A DNA stretch of 49,483 bases from Gammaproteobacteria bacterium (GTDB lineage: Bacteria > Pseudomonadota > Gammaproteobacteria > Xanthomonadales > SZUA-36). A model generated the notes under the pieces. That model made no database searches and was not told the origin of the DNA. It was given only the letters and a program-made list of their open reading frames with translations. Every line of letters starts with the position of its first letter. The first letter of the stretch is position 1. Where the stretch lies: contig JAJRYF010000089.1 of the NCBI GenBank assembly GCA_024275935.1, positions 1 through 49,483 of the forward strand, written 5' to 3'. The position numbers were made by a program, and so were the translations under genes. Below are positions 32,619 to 41,642 of the stretch, one piece after another.

Positions 32619-33656
32619 ATGGACATTAATGAACTACTTGCCTTTTCGGTTAAGAACAAAGCTTCGGACTTACACCTATCTGCCGGCATGCCGCCGATTA
32701 TTCGTGTAGATGGGGATATTAGGCGGCTAGATATGCCATCGCTTGAGAACCGGCATTTGCTGGATCTGGTCTACAGCACCCTTAACGACCATCAACGGCG
32801 AGATTTTGAAGCCAATCTGGAAATAGATTATTCATACAGCGTTCCCGAGGTTGCCCGTTTCAGGGTTAATGCTTATCACCAGGATCGTGGAGTTGGTGCT
32901 GCTTTTCGTACTATTCCAGCTAATATATGGACCCTTGAAGACATCCAGGCACCACCTATTTTCCGAGATATAGTTGATGTTCCCAGAGGTTTAGTGCTGG
33001 TTACCGGGCCTACTGGGTCAGGTAAATCAACCACTTTGGCGGCTATGATTGATCATCTTAATAGCACTACCAAAAACCACATTCTCACCATCGAAGACCC
33101 GATTGAGTTTTTGCATAAACCCAAGCAATGTTTAATCAGTCAGCGCGAGGTGCACCGCGATACCCACGGGTTTAATCAGGCGCTTCGCTCCGCCTTGCGT
33201 GAAGATCCGGATATAATCCTGGTTGGTGAAATGCGTGATATTGAAACCATTCGCCTGGCAATGACTGCGGCTGAAACGGGGCACTTGGTATTTGCTACCT
33301 TGCACACCAGTTCAGCGGCCAAGACTATTGATCGTATTATTGATGTCTTCCCTGCCGGGGAGAAAGATATGGTGCGTTCAATGCTGTCGGAGTCTTTGCG
33401 GGCTGTAATTTCCCAAACTTTGATGAAACGGGTTAGTGGCGGCAGAATTGCTGCGCATGAAATCATGTTGGGAACTCCGGCTATCAGAAACCTTATTCGT
33501 GAGAACAAGGTTGCGCAGATGTACTCTGCGATTCAGTCCGGACAAAATGTTGGCATGTGTACTCTCGACCAGAATCTGGAGAATCTTGTAAACCGTGGTT
33601 TGATAACCCGTCATGAAGCTGCCCGCAGAGCAGTTAACCGGAAGCTATTTGCTTGA
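32619..33656 (+). CDS. pilT: Type IV pilus retraction ATPase
   Basis: PilT powers pilus retraction for twitching motility, DNA uptake and surface sensing. The 345-residue protein has the N-terminal PAS-like domain (ASDLHLSAGMPPIIRVDGDI), Walker A PTGSGKST (131-138), Asp box ILTIEDPIEFLH, Walker B DIILVGEMRDIETIRLAM, His box TGHLVFATLHTSSA and the retraction-specific AIRNLIRENKVAQMYSAIQS. Length matches typical PilT. GAGGGA precedes the ATG. First gene of a pilT-pilU operon; no other pilus genes are nearby. Confidence 0.97.
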   Translation: MDINELLAFSVKNKASDLHLSAGMPPIIRVDGDIRRLDMPSLENRHLLDLVYSTLNDHQRRDFEANLEIDYSYSVPEVARFRVNAYHQDRGVGAAFRTIPANIWTLEDIQAPPIFRDIVDVPRGLVLVTGPTGSGKSTTLAAMIDHLNSTTKNHILTIEDPIEFLHKPKQCLISQREVHRDTHGFNQALRSALREDPDIILVGEMRDIETIRLAMTAAETGHLVFATLHTSSAAKTIDRIIDVFPAGEKDMVRSMLSESLRAVISQTLMKRVSGGRIAAHEIMLGTPAIRNLIRENKVAQMYSAIQSGQNVGMCTLDQNLENLVNRGLITRHEAARRAVNRKLFA

Positions 33657-33672
33657 TTAGGAGCAGACTATA

Positions 33673-34794
33673 ATGAATAAAGTCAATGATTGGTTGTTAG
33701 AGCTATACAAGCGTAGAGGCTCTGATCTTTTCGTTACCCAGGGAATGCCGCCGTGTCTGAAAGTTAATGGTGAGATTGAGGCGATAGGGGAAGGTTTCTT
33801 AAGTTCAGAAGAGACCGAAAGCCTGGTTATATCTATCATGAATGAGCACCAGCGGGCTGAGTTTGAAAACACTAATGAGTGTCAGTTTGCGGTAGCTTTG
33901 AATGATGATGCCCGTTTCCGGGTTAGCGCTTTCAGGCAGCAAGGCAACGCCGGTATTGTGTGTCGTTTGATTGAAACCAGAATTCCAGGCTCCGAAGAGT
34001 TATGCCTGCCCCCAATACTTGCTGATCTGGCCTTGGCCAAACGCGGGGTAGTGTTCTTTGTGGGTGCAACTGGCACAGGTAAATCTACCTCGTTGGCGGC
34101 AATGGTTGGCTATAGAAACCAGAAAATGAGCGGGCATATTGTAACTATTGAAGACCCCATTGAGTTTGTCCATAAACATGCCAAAAGCTTGATTACCCAG
34201 CGTGAAGTGGGTGTAGATACGGCCTCTTTTGAGGTTGCTTTGCAGAATACGCTACGCCAGGCACCAGATGTAATTCTGATTGGTGAAATTAGAACCCGTG
34301 AGGCAATGGAGCACGCTTTGACTTTTGCCGAGACCGGACATCTATGCTTATGCACGCTACATGCGAATAATGCTAACCAGGCTATGGATAGGATTTTGCA
34401 CTTCTTTCCTGAAGATGCACGCGATCAGGTACTGCTTGACCTCTCTTTCAATCTCAAGGCTATCATCGCCCAGCAGCTACTCCCCTCAATTGACGGCGAC
34501 CGGCGTTGGGCGGCAGTTGAAGTGTTGGTAAACACGCCGTTAGTACAGGCTAAAATCCGACAGGGTGAGATCCATGAGCTCAAAGACATCATGAAGCGTT
34601 CTGGCCATTTAGGCATGATTACATTTGATGAGTGCCTGTTTAATATGTACCGTGAGGGCAATATTTCTTATGAGGATGGGTTGCGGCACGCCGATTCAGC
34701 TAATGAATTCAGGCTGATGGTGAAGATGGATAAGGGTGGCTCAGCAGAGGAATTAGCCAGCACTCTTTCCGGGGTCAGTTTGATTGAAGATTAG
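33673..34794 (+). CDS. pilU: Type IV pilus retraction-associated ATPase
   Basis: PilU is the PilT paralogue that assists forceful retraction. The 373-residue protein starts 16 nt after pilT with AGGAG upstream. Motifs: GSDLFVTQGMPPCLKVNG, Walker A GATGTGKST (131-139), VTIEDPIEFVH, Walker B DVILIGEIRTREAMEHAL, and TGHLCLCTLHANNANQAMDR; the C-terminal extension typical of PilU is present. A hairpin follows the gene. Confidence 0.96.
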   Translation: MNKVNDWLLELYKRRGSDLFVTQGMPPCLKVNGEIEAIGEGFLSSEETESLVISIMNEHQRAEFENTNECQFAVALNDDARFRVSAFRQQGNAGIVCRLIETRIPGSEELCLPPILADLALAKRGVVFFVGATGTGKSTSLAAMVGYRNQKMSGHIVTIEDPIEFVHKHAKSLITQREVGVDTASFEVALQNTLRQAPDVILIGEIRTREAMEHALTFAETGHLCLCTLHANNANQAMDRILHFFPEDARDQVLLDLSFNLKAIIAQQLLPSIDGDRRWAAVEVLVNTPLVQAKIRQGEIHELKDIMKRSGHLGMITFDECLFNMYREGNISYEDGLRHADSANEFRLMVKMDKGGSAEELASTLSGVSLIED

Positions 34795-34831
34795 TTAACG
34801 GTTTCTTAACTGTCATTGGCGTATTCTACGC

Positions 34832-34860
34832 CCACACAGGGTAAATGCTGCTCTGTGTGG
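34832..34860 (+). terminator. Hairpin after pilU, possible terminator
   Basis: CCACACAG (34832-34839) pairs with CTGTGTGG (34853-34860) across a 13-nt loop, 37 nt after the pilU stop. No U-tract follows, so termination would be weak or Rho-assisted. Confidence 0.35.
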
Positions 34861-34959
34861 CATTGCTTGAGCTTGTTGATAACAGGTCTCCTTAAGCAAA
34901 TCTAAGAGTTATAATAGCCCAATGATTTTATGATCAAGGCCAGCCTACAGGTACCCTGA

Positions 34960-35646
34960 ATGAAAGTCCTTATTATTGAAGATAACCCGGATATAGCTGC
35001 CAATATAGGCGACTATCTTGAGGAAAATGAGCATACAGTTGATTTTGCTGGAGATGGTATTACTGGCTTGCATCTAGCCATCGTAAATGACTTTGATGCT
35101 ATTGTGTTGGACTTGCAATTGCCCGGCATGGATGGCCTTGAGGTGTGTCGTAAATTGCGCGAGGAAGCGCGTAAAGACACCCCGGTATTGATGTTGACCG
35201 CAAGAGATCGCTTGGAAGATAAACTGGCTGGCTTTGATCACGGTGCTGATGACTACCTGGTTAAGCCATTCGAGTTACAGGAAATTGAAGCCAGATTATT
35301 AGTGCTGGTGAAGCGGGGTCGCACAGTGCAACCGCGTGAGCTAGAGTTTGGCCCGTTGCTCTATAACCTTGACACAGTGATGGTAGAGCGTGAAGGAAAA
35401 TCCCTGGAGCTGAACCCTATTGGCTTAAAGCTGTTACGCAAGCTGATGGAGGCGGCCCCCAATGTGGTAACTCGCAAAGAGCTGGAAACTCATGTCTGGG
35501 GCGAAGAGATGCCTGATAGTGATAGCCTAAGGGTGCATATACACACGCTTAGGGGCGCAATTGATAAGCCTTTTGATAAGCCCATGATCCAAACCCGTCA
35601 CGGGATTGGCTATCGCATGGTTGACCCTGATGCGGTATCGGCGTAG
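34960..35646 (+). CDS. OmpR-family response regulator
   Basis: A 228-residue two-domain regulator. Receiver: acidic pair IIEDNPD, phospho-acceptor Asp51 in IVLDLQLPGMDGLEV, Thr80 in MLTARD and Lys102 in LVKPFELQEI, all intact. C-terminal winged helix: LELNPIGLKLLRKLMEAAPN, VVTRKELETHVWGEEMPDSD, SLRVHIHTLRGAIDKPF and TRHGIGYRMV. It overlaps the following kinase gene by 17 nt, so the pair is a standard two-component operon. The signal is unknown; proximity to pilTU is not evidence of control. Confidence 0.93.
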   Translation: MKVLIIEDNPDIAANIGDYLEENEHTVDFAGDGITGLHLAIVNDFDAIVLDLQLPGMDGLEVCRKLREEARKDTPVLMLTARDRLEDKLAGFDHGADDYLVKPFELQEIEARLLVLVKRGRTVQPRELEFGPLLYNLDTVMVEREGKSLELNPIGLKLLRKLMEAAPNVVTRKELETHVWGEEMPDSDSLRVHIHTLRGAIDKPFDKPMIQTRHGIGYRMVDPDAVSA

Positions 35647-36913
35647 GTTACGCAGCCGAATAATATTATCGTTCCTGCTGTTTGGTACCTTGCTCAGCGG
35701 TCTGTTTGCGATCGCCACAAATCTGCTACAAGACTATCTTGAAGACCAACTGGTAGCGGAAACACTGAAGAAAGAAGTCGATGATTATATCGATACATTA
35801 AGGCTAAACCCCGGAGCTAGAGAGCCGTTTCATAGCCGTATCGAAGGCTTTGTAACTGCCCCGGAAAAAGCTGAAATAGTCCCCGTGTTATTCCGTGACC
35901 TCCCTTCTGGTGTGCATAAAGTCAGCAACGGGACTAGAACCTGGCAGGCAGCTATTCGCAAAGACTCAGACATGTGGGTTTTCCTGACTCAGGATGTTAG
36001 TAATAGCGAGCGTATTGAGGCTCGCCTTAACTGGGCTTTGATTGGGGTTGTAGGGCTATTTTCTTTATTGTCACTACTGCTGGGCCTGTGGTCATCGGGG
36101 CGGGTGATGCGGCCGGTAGCTGATCTTGCCAAGCGCTTAGGTAGTTTTGATGAAACCGACAAGCCAGAGCCATTGGCAAGTTTTTTTGCAGATGATGAAG
36201 TTGGGCAGCTGGCCGCAGCGCTTGACCAGTACGCCGAACACCTACAGCATATAGTTGAGCGCGACCGGGAATTTAACGCTGATGTTTCGCACGAGCTCCG
36301 CACGCCTTTATCGGTGATAACCGGTGCTACTGAGCTACTGTTAAGCCAGAAGGATTTACCCGAGAAGGTCCGCACTCGGTTGTTACGCATTGCCAGAGCT
36401 GCTAGACAATCTTCAGATACAACTAGTGCCCTGCTGCATCTGGTTCGGGCAGAGAAGGGCATTAATCAGGAAAGTCGCTCACAGGATGTATATGCGATCG
36501 CAGAAGACCTGATCTCTCACTATCAGCCCTTAATTGGCAGCAAGTCAGTGCGCCTGTCTGCGCAAAAGTTAAACTCATTAAGCGTTATCGCCCCGGAGTC
36601 TGTGATTGCCGTAACTATTGGTAATCTAATTGGTAATGCGGTTCGGTATACCAGAGAAGGGTCGATAGATGTCATTGTGGGCAACGGTACGGTAGAAGTT
36701 CTTGATACCGGCCCGGGTGTGCCGGAAGAAGAAATCGAGCTCTTGTTCGAGCGCCATTATCGGGGTAAAAAAGTGATTGGAAAAGGCTCTGGATTAGGCT
36801 TGGCTATTGTGTATAGGCTCTGTGATTTGTATCATTGGCGGATAGAAATCAGTAATCGCCCAAGCGGTGGCTTGCGTGCTGTGATTCACTATTTTATTGA
36901 TACTGATGATTGA
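35630..36913 (+). CDS. Membrane sensor histidine kinase
   Basis: Partner kinase of the preceding regulator. The ~427-residue protein has two membrane helices (about residues 10-32 and 132-155) flanking a ~100-residue periplasmic sensor, a HAMP linker (SSGRVMRPVADLAKRLGSF), HisKA with His221 in FNADVSHELRTPLSVITGAT, and HATPase boxes GNLIGNAVRYTREG, VLDTGPGVPEEEI and GSGLGLAIVYRL. ATG at 35630 (MRYRRRLRSRII) is chosen; a TTG further upstream would deepen the overlap with the regulator without benefit. Catalytic residues look intact. Confidence 0.92.
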   Translation: MRYRRRLRSRIILSFLLFGTLLSGLFAIATNLLQDYLEDQLVAETLKKEVDDYIDTLRLNPGAREPFHSRIEGFVTAPEKAEIVPVLFRDLPSGVHKVSNGTRTWQAAIRKDSDMWVFLTQDVSNSERIEARLNWALIGVVGLFSLLSLLLGLWSSGRVMRPVADLAKRLGSFDETDKPEPLASFFADDEVGQLAAALDQYAEHLQHIVERDREFNADVSHELRTPLSVITGATELLLSQKDLPEKVRTRLLRIARAARQSSDTTSALLHLVRAEKGINQESRSQDVYAIAEDLISHYQPLIGSKSVRLSAQKLNSLSVIAPESVIAVTIGNLIGNAVRYTREGSIDVIVGNGTVEVLDTGPGVPEEEIELLFERHYRGKKVIGKGSGLGLAIVYRLCDLYHWRIEISNRPSGGLRAVIHYFIDTDD

Positions 36914-36954
36914 TAATTTCTGCAATCGCAGTTTCTCACTTTAGGAGTTTGCCG

Positions 36955-37296
36955 ATGGCACTAAGAAATTGCCCCCGTTGTGGAAACCGATTCTCAAGCC
37001 GGTTAACAGCTTGCCCGGATTGTGGGTTGAACCCGGAGACGACGGATCTGGAGAAGCTGAAGAAAACTGCTTTACGGGCATTCAGAGTCCGGATATACCA
37101 TCTTAAAATGGCCTCTTATGTGGCTTTGACCTTGATTATGGCAGGGTTTATCTGGTATTACTTTAAGAGTGACCAGTTTATGTTTAGTGCCGGTAATGGC
37201 CCTTGGGTAATTATGGGTGCTGGAGTATTTGCCTATGTAGTTATCCGTGCGCTGATGCTGCAGTGTAAATTACAGTACCGTAAAAAGTGGCGTTAA
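36955..37296 (+). CDS. Zinc-ribbon membrane protein, unknown
   Basis: A ~113-residue protein starting MALRNCPRCGNRFSSRLTAC. Cys6, Cys9, Cys20 and Cys23 form a C-x2-C...C-x2-C zinc ribbon, followed by two membrane helices (SYVALTLIMAGFIWYYF and WVIMGAGVFAYVVIRAL). TAGGAG lies 8 nt before the ATG; an in-frame start at 36910 overlapping the kinase is less likely. Probably a small inner-membrane protein with a cytosolic zinc ribbon; no function can be assigned. Confidence 0.75.
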   Translation: MALRNCPRCGNRFSSRLTACPDCGLNPETTDLEKLKKTALRAFRVRIYHLKMASYVALTLIMAGFIWYYFKSDQFMFSAGNGPWVIMGAGVFAYVVIRALMLQCKLQYRKKWR

Positions 37297-37326
37297 CCCT
37301 TTTTGTAGAGGCTCCTAAAGCGTAAT

Positions 37327-37824
37327 CTACTGAATACGCTTAACTTTGACATTGGAATTGTAGCCTTCAATAGATAGCTTCCAGGCTGAAAACATACCGG
37401 GTTTGATTAGCACTTCTGGATTTTCTACAGCTTTTATAAAGAAAGTATCTTTATCATCTTGAACCCAGATCATGCCGTTCTCAAGTTCAAACACGGTATT
37501 GCCATCCCAGCCCTGGAACGATCCTTTTATACGACTAATAATAGGCTCGCCACTCCGGTGCTTGGCATCATCCTCCGAGCTTGCCTGGCCACTAAAGTTT
37601 TCAGATCCTTTGGCCGCTTGCATATATTGGGCTAAAGAGCGATCGCGGATCCAGGTGTTTAATGCGGCCAGCTCGGTAGCTGTGAGCCTCTCCAGGCCGG
37701 CATCAGCAAACTCTTGGCCGGTCATGCGCTCTTCAAGAGAAGAGAAGACCTGATCAGCGGTCGCATATGGCAACCATAGCAGGCAGGTCAGCAGAATAAA
37801 TACGGATAGAGTTGTAGCAAGCAT
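37327..37824 (-). CDS. Exported protein, unknown function
   Basis: A ~165-residue protein starting MLATTLSVFILLTCLLWLPY, a signal peptide or N-terminal anchor cleaved near ATA. The mature part starts DQVFSSLEERMTGQEFADAG, a segment that I recall from conserved proteobacterial hypothetical proteins, and ends with a beta-rich region (GWDGNTVFELENGMIWVQDD) resembling a small OB- or SH3-like fold. An upstream TTG at 37839 would add five residues. No catalytic motif seen. Convergent with the zinc-ribbon gene. Confidence 0.6.
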   Translation of the reverse strand: MLATTLSVFILLTCLLWLPYATADQVFSSLEERMTGQEFADAGLERLTATELAALNTWIRDRSLAQYMQAAKGSENFSGQASSEDDAKHRSGEPIISRIKGSFQGWDGNTVFELENGMIWVQDDKDTFFIKAVENPEVLIKPGMFSAWKLSIEGYNSNVKVKRIQ

Positions 37825-37912
37825 AATTAGGAGTCTCAAGAATTAGCCGTGGCTTGGTTGGCAATTAGTTTACCAAAAGTTGAGGGGGTTGGCAGGGTAA
37901 AGTTTACTGTGC

Positions 37913-39121
37913 TTATAAATCTTGCTGATAGCGAACATAAGGAACCCGGCCATAAATAGTCTCGAACGGGTCGCTGCTATCATTGGTCAGCTTATTGGTG
38001 TTGCCAGCGTCAATTATGGTACTGGTACCGATAGATAGGTTGGCATTCCAAGGCGTGTTCCAGCTGAAATAAATATCAAAACCAGCCAGACCATCAGTGT
38101 TTTGTTGGTTATATAGGGTTAATGGTTCGCGGTAAAAACCCTGCACGCCCCCACTAAACGAGCCACGGCCCCAGTCAAAACTTACAGTTGCAGTGTTGTA
38201 TGGAGCAATTGGAGTTAATTGCAGAGCGGTTTGAGGGCTGTTATTAAAACCATAATTAGTTGCTGGCTTGTCCACCTCTACATGGTTAATTCGAGATAAC
38301 TGCAGGCCTAGTTGCAGCTTACCCATGCTGTCGTGGTTTATCCCTAGTGCAAGATTTACGCCCACGCCCTCCAGGGTGGTGCCAGCTTCCATTGAGGCAA
38401 CAGGCAGGAGTCCACGATTATTGGTTAGCTGATTGCTGCCAGCATTGAAAAGGTTTGGTACAGCAAAGCCTCCAGCGGCAGCAGTTTGTTGTTGAAAATA
38501 ATCAAGTTGTAAGCTGGCGATGGTCCTGGCGGAAATATTTGGTGACCAGGTTGCGCCTAAGCTAGTAAAACGGCTGATTAATTGGCCACCAATTTCGCCA
38601 CCATCGGTAAAACGACAATTGCTGGCGTGGTAGACACCAGGCTCCAGCAGCGCGCTTTCACAGCTGATGTTGCTTATCTGTTGGAAGTGGTTAGCACTAT
38701 TGTCGTTGTTGTCAAAAATGGAGTTGCTCAACCCTAGAGCCATAACTATTTGGTCCAGTGGTTGCCAGGCCAGCGCCCCAGCAAAGCTTAGCTGTCCAGC
38801 ATTATTGAGGCTGGAGGGTGGGCTAAACTGGCTGCTCTGTAGTTCGAAAAATAAAGGGGTAGTGCCTGCCGATAAAAAATCGAGGGGCACCTGGCTTCTT
38901 GTGGTTTCAACTCGACCAGTGGTTGTCGGCATTGGGTTAAGGGTATATATAGGCCGTGTGTTATTGGTGTTTTCAGGCACTAAAGACCACCCGGAGTTTG
39001 CTGGTTGGGAGTCGTTTGCCAGGGCAGCTAGCGGTAATAAAGCCAGGCACAGCACAACTCCAAGAATTATATTCTTGATTTTATAGTTGCTAGTAACTGT
39101 TGCCGAGCCTTCAGGTTTCAT
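37913..39121 (-). CDS. Outer-membrane beta-barrel protein candidate
   Basis: A ~402-residue exported protein: signal peptide KNIILGVVLCLALLPLAALA, a Ser/Asn-rich linker, then alternating hydrophobic strands and turns (LSFAGALAWQPLDQIVMALG, GATWSPNISARTIASLQLDY, GVNLALGINHDSMGKLQLGL, TATVSFDWGRGSFSGGVQGF) and a C-terminal strand PYVRYQQDL. The pattern fits an outer-membrane barrel; the family is not identified. A disulfide is possible between the two Cys in ISCESAL and ASNCRF. The start at 39121 is preferred because the 36 residues upstream look non-coding and GGCAG precedes this ATG. Divergent from the thioredoxin-like gene. Confidence 0.65.
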   Translation of the reverse strand: MKPEGSATVTSNYKIKNIILGVVLCLALLPLAALANDSQPANSGWSLVPENTNNTRPIYTLNPMPTTTGRVETTRSQVPLDFLSAGTTPLFFELQSSQFSPPSSLNNAGQLSFAGALAWQPLDQIVMALGLSNSIFDNNDNSANHFQQISNISCESALLEPGVYHASNCRFTDGGEIGGQLISRFTSLGATWSPNISARTIASLQLDYFQQQTAAAGGFAVPNLFNAGSNQLTNNRGLLPVASMEAGTTLEGVGVNLALGINHDSMGKLQLGLQLSRINHVEVDKPATNYGFNNSPQTALQLTPIAPYNTATVSFDWGRGSFSGGVQGFYREPLTLYNQQNTDGLAGFDIYFSWNTPWNANLSIGTSTIIDAGNTNKLTNDSSDPFETIYGRVPYVRYQQDL

Positions 39122-39298
39122 GGTCTGCCTGCGTTGAGTTTCACAAATACCTGCATTTGGAATGCAAAATCTGCTTATAGTTCCGCCAATTATAGCAAAT
39201 TTGGGAAGTCTTTTCTGGGAATGTCGCATTCTCGGGCAGGAATTGGCCCCTAATTTGTTACTATAGACATAGTAAGACCCATCGCAAAGGAATTTTAA

Positions 39299-39859
39299 AT
39301 GACTTTACTTCATACCCCGGTCTGCAACTATGGTCTGGCGGCGGTCGAATTTGAGCTTCCAGGAGTAGATGCTCGCAGTTGGTCGTTGCAGCAGTGTGCG
39401 GGAGAAAATGGGTTGCTGGTTATGTTTATTTGTAACCATTGCCCTTATGTGAAATCGATTTTGGGGAAATTGGTGCGTGACACTAACGAGCTAAAAACTC
39501 TAGGGATCAATAGTGTGGCGATTATGGCAAACGACCCTGATGACTACCCGGAAGATAGCTTTGAAAATATGGCGATAGTGGCGCAGGAGCAGCAGTTTTC
39601 GTTTCCGTATTTGTTAGATGAGAGCCAGCAAGTTGCTAGGGCGTACGGGGCTGTTTGTACCCCGGATTTTTTTGGTTATAACAGTGAGCTTGAACTGCAA
39701 TACCGGGGCCGCCTGGATGATAGCGGCAGTCAACATGACCGCCCAGATGCGCGCAGGGATCTATTTCTTGCAATGCAAGAACTTGGCCAAAGCGGGCGGG
39801 GGCCAGAGCATCAGGTTGCATCCATGGGTTGCTCAATTAAATGGCGAAATACAGATTGA
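39299..39859 (+). CDS. Thioredoxin-like / AhpC-TSA family protein
   Basis: A 186-residue thioredoxin-fold protein with the CNHCPYVK active site (Cys45-x-x-Cys48) and a downstream FPYLLDESQQVARAYGAVCT PDFFGY-type cis-Pro region (CTPDFF). This is the conserved 'thioredoxin family protein' group close to peroxiredoxins, presumably a cytosolic thiol oxidoreductase; its partner is unknown. No signal peptide. AAAGGAA lies 6 nt before the ATG. Single gene, divergent from the barrel protein, upstream of the symporter. Confidence 0.85.
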   Translation: MTLLHTPVCNYGLAAVEFELPGVDARSWSLQQCAGENGLLVMFICNHCPYVKSILGKLVRDTNELKTLGINSVAIMANDPDDYPEDSFENMAIVAQEQQFSFPYLLDESQQVARAYGAVCTPDFFGYNSELELQYRGRLDDSGSQHDRPDARRDLFLAMQELGQSGRGPEHQVASMGCSIKWRNTD

Positions 39860-40008
39860 GGCATGAAAATTTTGTTTCTTGCGAGCCATAGGCTAAGATG
39901 TACGCCTACTGGTTGGCCACAAACAGGTTTGGTTTGCCTAATAAGAACAAAATATTGACCTCAACCAGACCACCTAATAACAATGATAGCAATACTGGAG
40001 ATCCCCCA

Positions 40009-41541
40009 ATGCAGCGCATAAATAAACTCTCTACCCGTGTTCTAACGGCGTTAAGCGCCATGTTTTTACCGCTTATAGCTCAGGCTGAATTAGGCCTGGA
40101 TGAGAAAATAGAGCAAGCAGTTGCACCGGCTGCAAATGCGGTTGGAAACTTTGTTTTTAGCGCATTTACTATAGCCGGGGTATCGGTTCCCTTTGTTCTG
40201 GTCTGGCTGGTTGTGGCAGCCTGTGTTTTCACCGTGTATTTCAGGTTTATCAATTTACGCGCCTTGAAGTTAGGTTTCAAATTGGTTCGTGGAGACTTTA
40301 ACGATCCTACAGCCCCAGGTGAGGTGACTCATTTTCAGGCGCTGGCAACGGCCTTATCCGGTACGGTTGGTTTGGGCAATATCGCCGGGGTGGCAATAGC
40401 GGTATCAATTGGTGGGCCAGGCGCTACATTCTGGATGATTATGGCAGGCTTGCTAGGTATGTCATCTAAGTTTGTTGAATGTACCCTGGGGGTGAAATAT
40501 AGAAATATTAACCCCGATGGCTCAATCTCCGGTGGGCCGATGTACTACCTCTCCAAGGGTTTGGCTGAGCGTAGTCCAAAGCTTAAGACTTTGGGTAAAG
40601 TATTGGCGGCTATGTTTGCGGTTTTCTGTATTGGCGGAGCTTTTGGCGGCGGCAATATGTTTCAGGCCAATCAGAGCTTCTTGATGATAACCACAGTAAC
40701 CGGGGGCGAGAACAGCTGGCTGGCTGATAAAGGCTGGCTCTATGGCTTAGTGGTGGCGGCTATTGTTGGCATGGTAATAATTGGTGGAATTAAAAGTATC
40801 GCCAAGGTGACTTCTAAAGTAGTGCCATTTATGGCGATTATTTATGTTACCGCCGGTTTGGCAATTATCCTGTTGAATATCTCTGCCGTACCAGCTGCAT
40901 TTGTTACAATTTTCCAAGGTGCTTTCAGCCCTGAAGGCGTAGCAGGCGGTATAATTGGCGTCCTGATCCAAGGGGTTCAACGGGCGGCGTTCTCTAACGA
41001 GGCCGGTATCGGTTCTGCCGCTATTGCGCACTCTGCGGTAAAAACCAGAGAGCCGGTAACCGAGGGCCTGGTGTCTTTGTACGAGCCATTCATTGATACT
41101 GTGGTGATTTGTACAATTACCGCACTGGTCATAATTCTTACCGGTGCCTACGGTGATTCAGGTGCGAATGGTGTAGCGCTGACCTCAGCGGCTTTCGAGT
41201 CCGCTTTTAGTTGGTTCCCGTATGTGTTGGCAGTGGCGGTAGTGTTATTTGCCTTCTCCACCATGCTCTCCTGGTCATATTATGGCCTTAAAGCCTGGAC
41301 TTACCTATTCGGTGAGCGACCGGTAGTGGCTAATACTTTCAAAGTATTATTCTTGATTTTTGTGGTGATTGGCGCATCCATGCAATTAAATGCGGTGATT
41401 TACTTCTCTGATGCGATGATATTTGCAATGGCCTTCCCCAATATCATTGGTTTGTACTTCCTGATGCCGGTGGTTAAAAAGCATCTGGATGATTATTGGG
41501 GTCGCTATAAAGCCGGTGAATTGGTAAGCAATCGAAAATAA
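40009..41541 (+). CDS. Alanine/glycine:cation symporter (AGCS)
   Basis: A ~510-residue transporter with about eleven membrane helices, of the AGCS family that imports alanine or glycine with Na+. Family signatures: [20 protein letters not shown] (substrate/Na+ site), [60 protein letters not shown] and [20 protein letters not shown]. An N-terminal segment [20 protein letters not shown] looks like an extra helix or signal. ATG at 40009 is chosen because GGAG is 7 nt upstream. A GC hairpin follows. No glycine riboswitch is seen upstream. Confidence 0.93.
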   Translation: MQRINKLSTRVLTALSAMFLPLIAQAELGLDEKIEQAVAPAANAVGNFVFSAFTIAGVSVPFVLVWLVVAACVFTVYFRFINLRALKLGFKLVRGDFNDPTAPGEVTHFQALATALSGTVGLGNIAGVAIAVSIGGPGATFWMIMAGLLGMSSKFVECTLGVKYRNINPDGSISGGPMYYLSKGLAERSPKLKTLGKVLAAMFAVFCIGGAFGGGNMFQANQSFLMITTVTGGENSWLADKGWLYGLVVAAIVGMVIIGGIKSIAKVTSKVVPFMAIIYVTAGLAIILLNISAVPAAFVTIFQGAFSPEGVAGGIIGVLIQGVQRAAFSNEAGIGSAAIAHSAVKTREPVTEGLVSLYEPFIDTVVICTITALVIILTGAYGDSGANGVALTSAAFESAFSWFPYVLAVAVVLFAFSTMLSWSYYGLKAWTYLFGERPVVANTFKVLFLIFVVIGASMQLNAVIYFSDAMIFAMAFPNIIGLYFLMPVVKKHLDDYWGRYKAGELVSNRK

Positions 41542-41551
41542 GTGACGCTGC

Positions 41552-41570
41552 GGCGGGTTTTTTGCCCGCC
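41552..41570 (+). terminator. GC hairpin after the AGCS gene
   Basis: GGCGGG (41552-41557), loop TTTTTTG, CCCGCC (41565-41570), 11 nt after the symporter stop. The T-run is in the loop rather than after the stem, so it is an atypical terminator. Confidence 0.5.
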
Positions 41571-41642
41571 AAGCCTTGCTCTAAACCCTTCCATGGGTAA
41601 CAATTACCAGCGGTCTAATTACTAAATTACTGAGAGCTAATA

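Noticed and set aside
39860-40008. Glycine riboswitch upstream of the AGCS symporter
   Set aside because: None of the conserved glycine-aptamer blocks could be found in the 149-bp leader.
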